A DNA stretch of 64,000 bases, from assembly GCA_030761205.1 (NCBI GenBank), contig JAULJL010000025.1, forward strand, positions 7,569,501 through 7,633,500, given 5' to 3'. Origin of the DNA: Fremontodendron californicum. Taxonomy: Eukaryota > Streptophyta > Magnoliopsida > Malvales > Malvaceae. The notes beneath the pieces were generated by a model, which was not told the origin of the DNA, ran no database searches, and saw only the letters and a program-made list of their open reading frames with translations. Of this stretch, positions 37,301 through 49,529 are shown one piece after another. Numbering within the stretch: position 1 is the stretch's first letter; the number at the start of each line of letters is the position of its first letter. A program made the translations under genes and the position numbers.

Positions 37301-39660
37301 TTTAGAACATCATCTTTATAACATCAATTGTAGTTATAATTTTATGTTTTGAAATTATGTTAACTCACAACTAAGTTATCAAATTGTATACTTTTAGATT
37401 GAAATTCTTTTTAAATAAAAGTTGTTAGAAATTTTTTTTGGACATTTAATAATTGATAGATAAAATTAAAAATAAATAATCAATACATAATAGAAAAATT
37501 CATAATTACATAATTTTAAAATTTTACATAAACTATTAATATAAAAGATAAAAGAATTTTACACTTTTACAAACATCATCATCTTTATGACACATAACTA
37601 TTATTAAACATTTAAGTTTTAAAATTATGATAACTTAGTAGGTTAACTCACATTTAAGTCTATGTCGCATGTTTTCTAGATTAAAAATTCTTTTTAAAAT
37701 AAAATTATTAATAAAAAATGATGAATACGATAATAATAAAAATAAAAATAATAAATGATATATAACATAATAGTCAAATTCTTAATTATAATTGGAAAAT
37801 TATATAAGCTCCTTAATAAAAAAATAAAATAATTTTTATACTTACAAATATCATTTTTTTTATAACATAATATTGTAATTATACTTTTAACTTTTGAAAT
37901 TATTGTAACTTACATGTTAATTCACAATTTTGTCATCAAGTTAAATGATTCTAAATTAAAAACTTTATTAAATAAAATTGTTAGTAAAACAATTTAAATA
38001 TTTATTAAATGATGAATAAGATAGTAATAAATGATTGATAACATTGTGGTGACATATTAATAATATTGTAGTAAATGATGGATAAAATAGTAGTTCATAG
38101 TTGATAACATAGTAGTAAACTATAATAAATAAGATAGTAATAAATTTCATAATGAAATTGTAAAAATTTGCATAAGATATTAATAAAAAATAAAAAAATT
38201 TATACATTTACAAATGTCATTATCTTTATAACATCAAACTATAGTTATAGTTTAAGTTATTAAATTATATCAATTTAGCAAGTTAGCTCACAATTAGATA
38301 ATTAAATTGCATGCTTTTAGATTCGAAACCTTTTTTGAATAAAATTATTAGTTCAATTTTTTTATTGTTAGCAATTACTGAATAATATAATAGCAAATGA
38401 TTAATAGTAAGTTTCATAATTATAAAAGTAAATAATTGTAAAGTGATAGTACATGTTAAACAATATTACTAGTAAATCATTGATAAAATAGTAGTATATA
38501 TATGATTGATAACATAATAGTAAATTTTATAATTATAAGATGAATAATTATAAAATAGTAGTATATGATAAATAACATAATAGTAAATGATTGATTAAAT
38601 AGTAGTATAACATAATAGTAACTAATGACACTGTAATAATGATAATATAGTAAATGATTGATAATGTAGCAATAAATTATTGATAACATATCGTCATCTT
38701 TATAATACAAAAATATAATTAGACCTTAAGTTTTGAAATTATGTTTATTTAGCAAGTTGACTCACAATTAAGTCATCAAACTACATGTTTTTAGATTAAA
38801 AATCTTATTAAAATAAAATTATTAGAAAAAAATTATGAATAGTTAGTAATTGAAAGATAATATAGTAGTAAATAATGAATATCGTAATAGTAAATTTCAT
38901 AGTTATAATTGTAAAAAATTACATAAGCTATTAATAAACAATAAAAAATCTTATACTTTAGCATTATCTTTATAATACCTAAATGTAATTACACATTTAA
39001 ATTTTGAAATTATGTTAACTTAACATGTTGACTCATAATTAATTTTCAACTTACTTGTTTCTAGATATTGAAAACTTTCTTAGATAAAATTATTATTAAA
39101 AAAAATTAGAGACTTAGTAAATGACTGATAACATATTAGTAAATTTTATAATTCTAAAGATAAATAATTATAAAGTAATAGTATATAATGTATAACATAG
39201 TAGTAAATGAGGACATAGTTGTAACTGATTAATAACATAGTAATAAGTAATTCATAAAACATGCGTAAAAAATATTATGGATAATATAATAGTAAATGAT
39301 ATACAACATAATAATAAATAATTAATAATATAATAATAAATGTTGGAAGATAATAGTAAATTTCATAATTATAGTTGTAAAACTTTATATCACATATTAA
39401 TTAAGTATAAAAATCATAGATTTTTACAAATATCATCAACTTTATAATACCTAATTGAAAATATATATTTATATTAAAAATTACAACAATTCAACAAATT
39501 AACCTGCAATTAAATTATCAGTTATATATTTTTAAAATTATTACATCAAATAGATTAATTGAAAAAATTATTAATAATTTTTTTTTGTAAAAAATTATAA
39601 TATTTACATTTTAAATAACTCACGTGTTAAAAAATTAGTAAATATATATAATATATATTT
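34327..39660. repeat. AT-rich satellite-like array with a higher-order repeat of about 2.05 kb
   Basis: No genes. Two layers are visible. A block from about 34340 to 36360 is repeated from about 36367: GTACT(C/T)TC..ATG(T/A)TATGAAAAATAATTATA occurs at 34344 and 36367, CTCATGTTTTTCAT at 34511 and 36570, and ATCATCTTTATAACA at about 35238 and 37313. Inside, phrases such as TTCAGTAAC..AAGTTACTAAATTTTG..CATGTTTTTCATAAAAGTTATTGAC recur several times. From 37300 onward, units marked by CATCTTTATAA repeat every 260-470 bp with variable numbers of TAGTAAATGATTGATAACATA. Whether it is centromeric or a dispersed AT-rich repeat cannot be told. Confidence 0.8.
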
Positions 39661-39689
39661 TGCTCTGATGCCTTTTTCTCATTAAATCA

Positions 39690-39795
39690 AATGTTTGTTT
39701 ATCAATAATTTGATCAACTTGTTTGGATGACTCTTAAATACATTTTTATTAAATCTTAATTTGATTTGATTTAAAGACCCAATGACTTGCTGTGA
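39690..39795. repeat. Direct repeat, left copy (about 105 bp)
   Basis: AATGTTTGTTTATCAATAAT, then GATCAACTTGTTTGGATGAC and CTCTTAAATACATTTTT. The second copy is at 40694-40777 and continues after the inserted solo LTR at 41326-41365 (CTTAATTTGATTTGATTTAA). Confidence 0.75.
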
Positions 39796-40690
39796 CGCCC
39801 TTTTTCCCTTTCTTTTTTTTTTTTAACAGCAATGTTAATTTATTAGAAGAAAAAAAAGTCACTTGAAATCAACAAAAAATCCAATAATCTAAGTTTCGAA
39901 CTACCCTTCGAACCCAAATGGCCGACCCCTATTAAGACATTACAAACGAAAAACTGAGAAGTCTTTATCTAGCAAGAGATAAATCATAAAACTACCCTTT
40001 CAGTACAATCCCCAAGCCCTAATTAACCCTTACAAACGACTTATAAAAACTCCTAATCCAAGAAAAAGAAAACCATGATTAAACCCTTTGTAACCACAAA
40101 AATACCAATGTTGCCTCTGTAGTTGTAGACAAAACCAAAACCTGTATGTCTAAACTTCAAGCAAAGAAGACTTCAGTCCCTTGAAGATCCCGTATGCTAT
40201 TGCTTTGTCACCTTACTCAATGAAACGATGAACCAATGCCCTCCAAACAAAAAAAAAAAAAGAAAAAAAAAATCCTATAGAAAAAATGATGCTAAAGTGT
40301 TTCCAACTTGGCGCCACAACACTGGGAAGTGGCGCCGCAGCTCCAAGTTATTGCCTGCCTCTGTCTGGTTGGGGTCGTTGCGCCAGAAAAATGGCACCGC
40401 GACGCTGGGTTGTTGCCTTTAGACTTGTGCCCCAAAAAACCGACCCATGAAACATTTATATGGCCAAGAGCATAATTAAAAATACCTATTAGAAATCTAC
40501 CCATCTAGCATAAAAAATGTATGCTACCAACCAACCGCAAAAGATCTTTAAAATAGAAAGAAACCTATATTGCTACCCACTTTGCAAAAACAATGCATAC
40601 GCCCTTATTCCCCAAGCTTCGCCAGATATTGGACTGCAAAAATTGTCGCATTTGAAGACAGTGATACCTGCAAAAATGAACAAACCATTA
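39796..40690. other. Unidentified 0.9 kb segment between two direct repeats
   Basis: No convincing gene. The composition is unlike the satellite on its left: it has CCCTTTCAGTACAATCCCCA-like stretches and a GC-rich part with GGCGCC motifs. It may be a small insertion, or the sequence between two recombining repeats. The overlapping open frames at 40228-40504 follow the GC-rich part and are not supported as genes. Confidence 0.4.
40305..40425. repeat. GC-rich GGCGCC repeats
   Basis: CTTGGCGCCACAACACTGGG, AGTGGCGCCGCAGCTCC, GTTGCGCCAGAAAAATGGC and CACCGCGACGCTGGG lie within 100 bp of AT-rich DNA. CTCTGTCTGG sits between them, as in the arrays at 53.3-53.6 and 55.8-56.8 kb. Confidence 0.65.
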
Positions 40691-40772
40691 GTAAATCTAA
40701 TGTTTGTTTGTCAATAATTTTGTAATGGGATGATCAACTTATTTGGATAACTCTTAAATACATTTTTTTTTT

Positions 40773-41330
40773 AAATCTGTTGATGTCTCTTTCTGTTGAG
40801 GAGGTGTTCTTAGTGGTTTGAGGACCTACAAGTAAAGAAAAAGGGTCTGAGGGCGCCAGAGGTTGAGCTCTGTGGCACGCTCCAATGCCTAAGTCAGTGT
40901 TTGAAGAGGGTGGTCAGGGAGAGAGGGAGAGCATATGTGTAGAGTTTTTGAGTGAGTCATTACCCTTGGGTGGCCTCCGAGGGGGCCGTTTATACCCATT
41001 CGGGCAACCTGCCCGATTACACATGTTCAACTCGGTTGGACATTGGGTGTCAGCGGTCTGGGGGGGCTCGCCAAGGAGGCTACTGCATTTAACGCCCGTC
41101 GAGGAGAGGCTGCGGCATTTAATGCCCCGCACTGTCCCAGGTGGGCGCCGAGGTGATCGATGATGTGACCGTTGGGGGAGAGGTAGGCGTCCACGTGTCC
41201 CGGGATTTGACCTTGGTGATTCTTGGGCTCGCCAGTAGTTCTTGGTCCTGGGCCGACTTGTTGGACACGTTTGATCTCTCCTTGATTTATGACTGAGTGG
41301 TCTGACGGGTTTGACAAGCTCAACAAAATC
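40773..41330. mobile_element. Solo LTR of a short-LTR retrotransposon (40778-41325, 548 bp)
   Basis: The element starts TGTTGATGTC (40778) and ends AGCTCAACA (41325), with TGTTGA/TCAACA inverted tips. AAATC flanks it on both sides exactly (40773-40777 and 41326-41330). The interrupted sequence on either side rejoins to match the uninterrupted direct repeat at 39690-39795, giving an empty-site comparison. It is much richer in G and C than its surroundings. Open frames on both strands (40885-41326) overlap each other and are not supported as genes. The family is not identified and the strand is unknown. Confidence 0.88.
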
Positions 41331-42335
41331 TTAATTTGATTTGATTTAATTTAAAAACCTAATAACTTAAAGTCTCTGAATTAATTAAAACCAAATCAGC
41401 AAAATGAAGAATTCTAAATAAACATCAGATTTCATTTTTGCTGAATCTCTTGAAAAAGATATATATGTATAAAACAAGAAAAAACAAGAATGTACTAGTT
41501 GCTCCTGTATATAGATATCGTAGTTAAGGATTTAAATAGCGGTCGCAACGCGATGTTACAGTCGCTATTTTGTGGCTTTGATTTTCTCCATCATCGATAT
41601 TCACGATCAATATTTATCAAAATTGCTCACGGTTGTATTCATTATGTCTGAAATCGAGATAAACGTGATGCAACCAAAAATGTATCCGCAATCACAATTT
41701 AAATCTCCAATTATAGTATCATCTAAGTCAAGCCAAGGTCAACGTCAAGTTTTTGTCCAAGTTGAGGATGCCTTAATTTGATCAATGTGAGAAAAGCATT
41801 CATATGGCACTTGATTGATCATGTGATCAGGAGTTGGTGATGATGTGGATTAGTAGATAATTAAGGCATTATTAGGCTTTTTCCCAAATTAATTGTTTCC
41901 AATCTCCACATAATTTTTCCCTTTAATTAGTGGAAAAAAGATATTAAAGATGTAGTACTTTCCAAGGATATGCTTGTTTTAGCTGCTCTGATCAGGAACA
42001 ATTCAGAACTGGCTACATGCTTTTGTATCATTGGTGGTCAACAAGAGACTAGAGCAAAAGAAACCCCTGGATTAACAAGAAAAAAATGCAACTATATATG
42101 TACTTGAACACGATCCATCTCCTTTACCATTTTTTTAATAAAAAAGAAACAAATATTCCTGATCAATGTTTAAGCAATATCCTCTGCAGCAACGTGACTG
42201 GGTTCTAACTTCCAAGTCTGTTGTTGGCTATAACTGACTGAGATATATAAGGTGGTGGAAGGAAGGAAGGGTTCAAAGTTTCACATGCGTTCAAAGGCCA
42301 AGATAAGCCGTGCTTGAAAATTCCTGATAAAGCCT

Positions 42336-42338
<3 letters not shown>

Positions 42339-42375
<37 letters not shown>
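42339..42375. repeat. CT microsatellite
   Basis: About 18 uninterrupted CT units. A shorter CT run lies at 43328-43341. Confidence 0.95.
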
Positions 42376-42378
<3 letters not shown>

Positions 42379-42599
42379 TTTAACAAATCAAACCCCCACT
42401 TGTGTTTCCACATGCATGGACTGACATCGCCACTCATTATCTCACATGCACATGCAACCACACATTTTTTTCTCTCTCATTTTTGGCTTGATGGCGAGAT
42501 TGAAAAAATCAGATCGGAGATCAAATAGGTATGATTTTCGTCGATTGAACATTTTAAATAAAATTTTAAAATATTAAATAAATAATAAATATAAATAAG

Positions 42600-42672
42600 T
42601 ATTTAGCTTAGTAGTATGGTCTTTAATATAATTCCAAGGGGTTATGGGTTCAAATCTCATCGCTTACAAAAA
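42600..42672 (+). other. tRNA-like promoter motifs, possible SINE head
   Basis: TAGCTTAGTAG (near 42606) fits the pol III A box and GGTTCAAATC (near 42651) fits the B box at a tRNA-like spacing. An A-rich tail follows. The rest does not fold as a tRNA by eye, so a decayed SINE or chance match are both possible. Confidence 0.3.
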
Positions 42673-43745
42673 ATATTTTTAAAAAAATAATTAAAAAATA
42701 AAAAACGGTTTTTTCTCGGTTTTTTTTTTTACCGATTTTTTATCGGTTGAACCGATTTTTGGTCTGTTCGATTAAATTCGATTTTATTACACCCGTCAGA
42801 TCGGATAGACCACCGATTTTCGATTCTCAATTCAATCGGTCAAACCGACCGAATTGGTCCGATTTTTTATTCACCACTTGTTGGTAAATGATAATTGAAT
42901 TTTACTAACAAGTATCCTTAAAGCACTTTTTAATATTACTAAATATCGTAATATCTTCAATCAATATTTTAAAAATGATAAATAAAATTATCAAATTTTT
43001 ACTTTTAATATAATAATATTATTATAAATAATATATTAATTAATTTTTAAAAATATTTTAAAAATATTCGTCAGCAAAACTTATCGCAACGATGTGGACG
43101 GTGATCATAAAGATGATGAATGATGACATTGATGATGGCATGATGACGAGTTTTCAATCCTTTTAATTCCTTTGTTATCTCCACAAAACTATTTAGTGGG
43201 CGAGAGAAATATTAGGGAAACCCCTCCACGCACTTTCTCTAATGGGAACAATGCACAGTGCAAAAGCTATAATAAGTCGGTCCCCTCTAAAGTACGATAG
43301 TGATTAATAAATTAATTCCAATGTACTCTCTCTCTCTCTCTGCTCTGCTCTGTTCAAAGTCTTAATTTTTAGAGACGAAGAGAGGATCCCATGCATGATT
43401 ATTACGACACCAATACTTGCTCCTCTCGTATTTTTTCTCCCCTTCTGAAAGGAAAAATAATAATAAATAATAAAAGAAGCTAAGATGTTCAGTTGTTTGG
43501 CTCCTTATTATTGGGCTTTTCATCATGGTCAGAAGACTTAGTATATCTTTTGGGCCCCAAATCATAATCATAGAATTTCAACTATTCTTCTTTTCTTTTA
43601 CAAAGAAAATCATAATTTGAAAATAAATAAAAAGGTTTGCACAAATACTCGGATTCAAATTCTAAATTTGTTGGATGTTATCTCTTTAAGGTGACAACAT
43701 AAACTAAGTTAAACCTCGGATTCACTGATTATGTGATTTTGAAAG

Positions 43746-43750
43746 AGGGT
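43746..43750. repeat. Target-site duplication AGGGT, left copy
   Basis: Directly precedes LTR copy C; repeated exactly at 49502-49506. Confidence 0.85.
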
Positions 43751-44499
43751 TGTCGATACGTGATCCTCCCGAGGTGACAGAGAACCCGCTCGAGTGAGGA
43801 AAAAAACAGAGGCGGAGGAAAAGACGACTTAATTCCTCTTGATTGAAATAAAAGGTCAAGGGTATGAAAACGACATCGAAAAAAAAAATGAAGTGGCCAC
43901 CAATTTTGTTTGGCTAGGTGTGATCGGTCACCTATTAAAACCGATTTTTATAAATTAAAAAAATTAAATTAATTAAAATATTTTTAAAACCAATTTTGTA
44001 GTCTGCGCTTTGAAACCAGAGAAATCAAAGAAGCCGCGGGTTCAGGAATTGGTTATGTGCGGGGAAGGATTAGCACCCCCACAACGTCTATAAAACGGTA
44101 CCTTATTAATCGTGTGTTTTCTCGAGTCTCGGTAAAAAATCGGTTTTTGAAATTGATATTTTTAAATAATTCCCTTTTTAAAGAAAAATAATCCAATTTT
44201 TAGTTGAAAATGATCCGGAATTTATTAACTCAAAATTTTCCTATATTCCCCAGCAGACCCGGCAAAACATAAAAAAAAAAATTATTTACTTAGAAAATCT
44301 CTGAATCACTCTTGTTTTTGAAAGAAAGATATTCCTTTGTTAATGGTAATTGATGATATCCTCTCCGTCAACCCGGCAGAGAACTCATGAATTATTTTAA
44401 CTCGGGAATAACCTTATTTTGTTGAAAAAACATCAATTTTCAAAAAGTTGAATAATCATGAATATACAAAATTAAAATTAAAACTTGAAGGTATAACAT

Positions 44500-45850
44500 G
44501 CATGATTAACATGGCATGGCAAACAAGTTATTATGACATGACAATATTTAAATGACATAGCCAAAGAATAAATGACATCAAATATGAATGACATGGCATG
44601 GCATAAGAATGAATGTCATGTGAATGAAATCGACATGGCATATAAAATGTCATGGCATATGAATGACATGGGACATGAATGAATGTCATGTGAATGAAAT
44701 CGACATGGCAAACAAAATGACATGGCATACGAATGATATGGCACATGAATGAATGTCATATGAATGAAATCGACATGGCAAATAAAATGACATGGCATAT
44801 GAATGACATGGCATGAGAATGAGTGTCATGTGAATGAAAATCGACATGGCAAACAAAATGACATGGCATGAGAATGAATGGCATGTGAATGAAATCGACA
44901 TGGCAAACAAAATGACATGGCATAAGGATGACATAGCATGAGCATGAATGACATAACATATACATGACCTAATCTATGGATGACATGACGCAAATGACAT
45001 GGCATGAGCAAATGGTGACATGGCCGAATGAACATTGCATACTAAATAAATGACATGGCATAAACTAAATGACCTGACATGTGAATGAATAATATGGTAT
45101 GTGAATGACTAACATGATATAATCTAGATGACATGACACATGAATGAATAACATGGCATGGCATGTAAATGAATGTCATGACATGTGAATGAATAACATG
45201 GCATAATCTAGATGACATGGCATGTGAATGAACATGGCATGTGAATAACATGGCATATGAATGACATAGCAAATTCTTGATGACATGGCATGTGAATGAA
45301 TGACTAGGCATATGGATGACATGGCATGTGAATGGATGACATGGCATGTGAATTACGTGGCATATACTTGATGACATGGCATATGGATGACATGGCATGT
45401 GAATGACATAGCATGTGAATGGATGACAGGGCATGTGAATGATGTGGCATATACTTGATGACATGGCATATGGATGACATGGCATATTGGATGTCATGGA
45501 ATAATAAATGACATTGCATATTTGATGACATGGCATAATAAATGATATGGCATAATGAATGACATGGCATATGAATGACATGGCATGGCATGTGAATGAC
45601 ATGGCATATAAATGACATGGCATATGAATGACATGGAATATGAATGACATGGCATGGCATGTGAATGACATGGCATATAAATGACATGGCATAATGAATG
45701 ACATGGGATATAAATGACATGGCATGTGAATAACATGGCAAATTCTTGATGACATGGCATGCGAATGAATGACATGACATGTGAATGACATGGCATAATG
45801 AATGACATGGCATAGTCATAAAATGGCATCATCATAAAATATTCATAATC
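44500..45850. repeat. Expanded ATGACATGGCAT-type array in LTR copy C
   Basis: Units such as GAATGACATGGCATATGAAT, GACATGGCATGTGAATGACA and GATGACATGGCATATGGATG are packed head to tail, with a more regular super-unit of about 70 bp at 44590-44920 (GTCATGTGAATGAAATCGAC). Units are far more alike here than in LTR copies A and B, which implies recent expansion or homogenisation in this copy. All reading frames stay open over long distances simply because the unit lacks stops on one strand. Confidence 0.85.
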
Positions 45851-46115
45851 ACATCATGATCTCATGCACCCATCATTATTTGAAATGAATTATTCATATG
45901 AGGAATCATATAAATAGCATATGTCGAAAAATATTACCGTACTTCCCGGCAAACCCGACAAAGCTTGGAAAATAATTCTTTCATATGATATTTACATGGT
46001 TTCGAGTAAAACGAAAATCATACGTTTCGATTCCGTAAACGCGTGCGTTGAATAATTTCCTAACCTCCCCAACAAACCCACCAAAGGTCGGGAACTAATT
46101 CACGCCAAATGTTTA

Positions 46116-46620
46116 AAAAACCGAAAAATACTTTTTTATGACAAATTAAATAAAAACATTTTTTAAAATGCAATGCATGGAGATGTATTTTTTTCTTAGA
46201 GTAAGGACATTCGTATACCTAAAAAGATATCCGACTACCATAGGAAGAGATTTAGATCGGATTTTCAAAAATAAAAAAACTTTAGGCTTGGATTAACAAA
46301 AAAATTTGGAATTTTTAGGATGAAAATAGCCTCATGGCCGAACCCCCCTCCTTTAGAAGGCCCTATCTTCCTACCGAAAAATACGTTTTTATGACAAATT
46401 AAATAAAAATATTTTTTAAAATGCAATGGAGATGTATTTTTTTTTTTAGAGTAAGGATATCCGTATACCTAAAAAGGTATCTGACTACCTTAGGAAGAGA
46501 CTTAGATCAGATTTTCAAAAATAAAAAAACTTTAAGCTCGGATTAACAAAAAAAATTGGAATTTTTAGGATGAAAATGGCCTCATGGTCGAACCCCCTCA
46601 TTTAAAATGCCCTATCTTCC
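46116..46620. repeat. Tandem duplication of about 250 bp in LTR copy C
   Basis: ACCGAAAAATAC(T/G)TTTTTATGAC begins both copies (near 46121 and 46375). Both run through TATACCTAAAAAG.TATC, AGATTTTCAAAAATAAAAA and GCCCTATCTTCCTA. One small deletion distinguishes them. Confidence 0.75.
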
Positions 46621-46794
46621 TAGTTTTGAAACCCGGATTGACCACCCTTGACCCGACTTTTACAAAATCAAATTTTATGATTGAAATGACTTGGAAATTA
46701 ACCTAAGACAGTAGCTACTGCCCCAAATCAGCCCTATCTTAATATCCTAACCAAAACAGAAAAATAGTATTTCTTAAAAACAAAACTGACTCTC

Positions 46795-47180
46795 ATTGGC
46801 AGTTTTGGAAATCGATTTTTTTGCCCTTCTAAAAAATTTCAAAAGATTCTGAAAAAATTAGGGTAGACCTAGGATATGTCTACCTCCATGGGAAAAAAAT
46901 CAGCTTAATTTTTGGAGCATGGATACAATGACCGAATTTTACCAAAATCAAAACAGTGAGTTAAAAATTGCTTTGTCAAAATCCATTAGGCAGTTTTGGA
47001 AACCTATTTTATTGACCTCCTAAAAAATTTCAAAAAATTCTGAAAAAATTAGGGTAGACCTAGGACATGTTTACCTCTATTGGAAAAAATCATCTTAATT
47101 TTTGGAGTATGGATACTATGATCGAATTTTTCCAAAATCAAAACAGTGAGTTAAAAAACTACTTTGTCAAAATCCATTTT
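46795..47180. repeat. Tandem duplication of about 195 bp in LTR copy C
   Basis: GGCAGTTTTGGAAA opens both copies (near 46798 and 46989). Both contain GAAAAAATTAGGGTAGACCT and CCAAAATCAAAACAGTGAG. Confidence 0.75.
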
Positions 47181-48279
47181 TAAACCTTTTAAAAAAAAAA
47201 TCCAAAAATCAAAACAAAAATACCAGAGGCTCCTTAAATGGTATAAAACCTGTGGTTAAAAGATCTTTAAATTTGGACAAGGAATGCATGGTGAGAAAAA
47301 TCAAAAAATCTAACTTGCACAACCTTTCATTTTTCCACAAGCATGCTCATGAGAGCTTGGCTTTGAGCCATTGGTTGGCTTAAGTCAAAAACCAAGTGGG
47401 GATGAGATGAATGCATAAACATGAAGCAAAAAATAGGGGGATCTATCCTACCACAACCAACCAAGCAAGAGATATCAAGCAAGAACTAGCACAACAACAC
47501 TAGTTAGGTTTCGGCTAGTGTGAAAAACATGTAGAAAAAGTTTGACAACTTAGTTATTTGATGAAAAGAAGAAGAAATCTTTTGAAACTTGTTTTGGAAA
47601 ACAATTTTATTTCATGAAAGAAAATAAAATGAAAATGAAAATCATAAAGGAATAACAAAATCATATGAACAAAGCATGGAGGAGAGCATGGAAGAAATAG
47701 CTACCTTGCTTTAGCTTTCCAAATCAAAGAGTAGTAAGAAAATGCCTTCTTTTTTCCTCTCCCTTTTCTCTCTTGAATAGCTGCTGCCCTTGTGAGAAAA
47801 TTTGACCTCTCTCCTTCTTGTTATGGTCGGCCCCCTTGTATTTGTGAGAGTGAGTGTGTGCTTTTCATTGTTTTCACCCTTCATGCCTCTCCAACATCCT
47901 TTGCCCTTGGATGATATGTGCTCCCCTTTCTCCAACAATCTAAGCTATTGGATAAAAGATATTTTCATGACAATAAAAATGACATCCTGCAATTTGATCT
48001 TGGCCATTGAACGATGTACTAATATTTTTACAAAGCACCTAGGCCATTGGATGAATAAGGACACTTAAAAATGACATCTTGCTATCAATGCTTAGCCATT
48101 TGATCCATGATGATCACACTCCCCCTTGATCAGCTGCTGGCTGAAAATGGCCTGGAGATTTCCAGGCCATTCGTCTTTTTTTTTATTCGCAAAAATGGGC
48201 ATTTTCGATTTTTTCGATAAAATTACACTTTTGGCCCTCCAACTTAATTTTATTGCAAACGGACCCAAAATTCAATTTT

Positions 48280-48850
48280 TATTTCTCCAATCCATCCAAA
48301 TAAATATAATATTGAGATCTGGAGATTTTAGAATTTTTCGAGCTCGTTTTCTATTTTTTTCGAAATTTTCTCTTGGATTTTCCAGGTTAGGGCACCCAAA
48401 ATTCACCTTTTTCATTTGAACTTCGATTCCAGATTTTTCTTCACCAATCTCTTTCAAAAATTATAAAACTCAGATCTGAAAGTTTTCATAATTTTCTGAG
48501 CTCGTTTGCTATTTTTCCCGAAATTATCTTCTGGAATTTCGGGTTGGTGCACCCGAACTTTGCCATTTTTCAAATGAGCTCCGATTCTGGATTTTTCTTC
48601 ACCAATACCTTCAAAAAGTTATAAAACTCATATTCATAATTTTTCGAGCTCGTTTGCTATTTTTCCCAAAATTTTCTTTTGGAATTTCGGGTTTGTGCAC
48701 CCGAACTTTGCCATTTTTAAATGAGCTTCGACTCCGGATTTTTCTTCACCAATACCGTCAAAAAGTTATGAAACTCAGATCTGAAAGTTTTTATAATTTT
48801 TCGAGCTCCTTTGCTATTTATTTCGAATTTTTTTTGGGATTTTTCGAGAT
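48280..48850. repeat. Tandem units of about 160-180 bp in LTR copy C
   Basis: TTTTTCTTCACCAAT, GAGCTCGTTTGCTATTTTTC and GGAATTTCGGGTT recur three to four times, matching the units of LTR copies A and B. Confidence 0.7.
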
Positions 48851-49501
48851 TGCCCTTCAACCTCCGAAACCTCGATTTTGCTCAAAATGGGTCCGATTTT
48901 CAGATTTTTTTTCCTACTTCCTTTTTCATATGTTGAATTTCAGTTGGTTCGAAAACGCCCAATTTTTATAATCAAATTCCCCTCCAATTTTGTTTTCCCC
49001 TTTTCAAACTCGGGAATTTTCTCGCTTTTTCGTTTTTTGCCCTAAGTGGCTCTTCCTTGGGATCCATTTCAAACTGGGCCTTGGGCTATTTTTCTTTATT
49101 CATCTTTTATAAATTGGGGGCTTCAATTTTATCGAATCGGGCCATCTTTGCAGTTTTCTCCAAATTTGCTGGATTAGGTCTTCTCCTATACTGAATTTTC
49201 GCAACCCATCTTCTGAACTCTATATCTTTCGTTGTAGATCTTGGATTGTCAAAATTCTTTCGCCATTGTTCTATTCAACTTCGAACCTTGATTTTGACTG
49301 GGAGTTGACTTTTTCAGTGGTTAACTTTTTGAGGTTGACTTTTTTGAAGTTGACTTTTTTTGAGTTGACTTTTTGTACTGACCTCCGAAACAAAGTCTTG
49401 GAGACCTATCTATGCAATGGTAGAAGTCTTTCTGCGTTCCGGAAAGTTGAAAGGGAGAATCGGGCTGGTTTAGGGGGTCCGGACAAAATTAGGTGTCTAC
49501 A

Positions 49502-49506
49502 AGGGT
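49502..49506. repeat. Target-site duplication AGGGT, right copy
   Basis: Exact match of 43746-43750, immediately after LTR copy C. Confidence 0.85.
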
Positions 49507-49529
49507 AAAAAATGTTCTTTTATATTTCA

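Larger units (their letters stand above)
41366..43745. other. No gene seen; intergenic
   Basis: Short open frames (41572-41781 plus, 43362-43571 minus) lack recognisable domains. It contains a TATATAAGG box near 42243 followed by a CT run, which could be an old promoter, but no coding sequence follows. It also contains a stretch of GATTTTTTATCGGTTGAACC-type repeats at 42700-42880, common in old plant transposon remnants. Confidence 0.45.
43751..49501 (-). mobile_element. Solo LTR (copy C), 5751 bp
   Basis: Plus-strand borders are TGTCGATACG (43751) and AGGTGTCTACA (49501), the same termini as copies A and B. Exact AGGGT duplications flank it and no primer site or body is attached, so it is a solo LTR. 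It is 1.3-1.5 kb longer than the other copies because of an enlarged ATGACATGGCAT array (44500-45850) and local tandem duplications (46116-46620 and 46795-47180). Long open frames on the minus strand at 44531-45835 are translations of the array and not genes. Confidence 0.88.

Noticed and set aside
40885..41326. Overlapping frames on both strands within the GC-rich stretch
   Set aside because: The stretch is a solo LTR with exact duplications; GC-rich DNA has few stops by chance.
44531..45835. Long overlapping minus-strand open frames (up to 249 codons) rich in Cys, His and Met
   Set aside because: They are translations of the ATGACATGGCAT array in LTR copy C; several frames are open at once and no domain is present.
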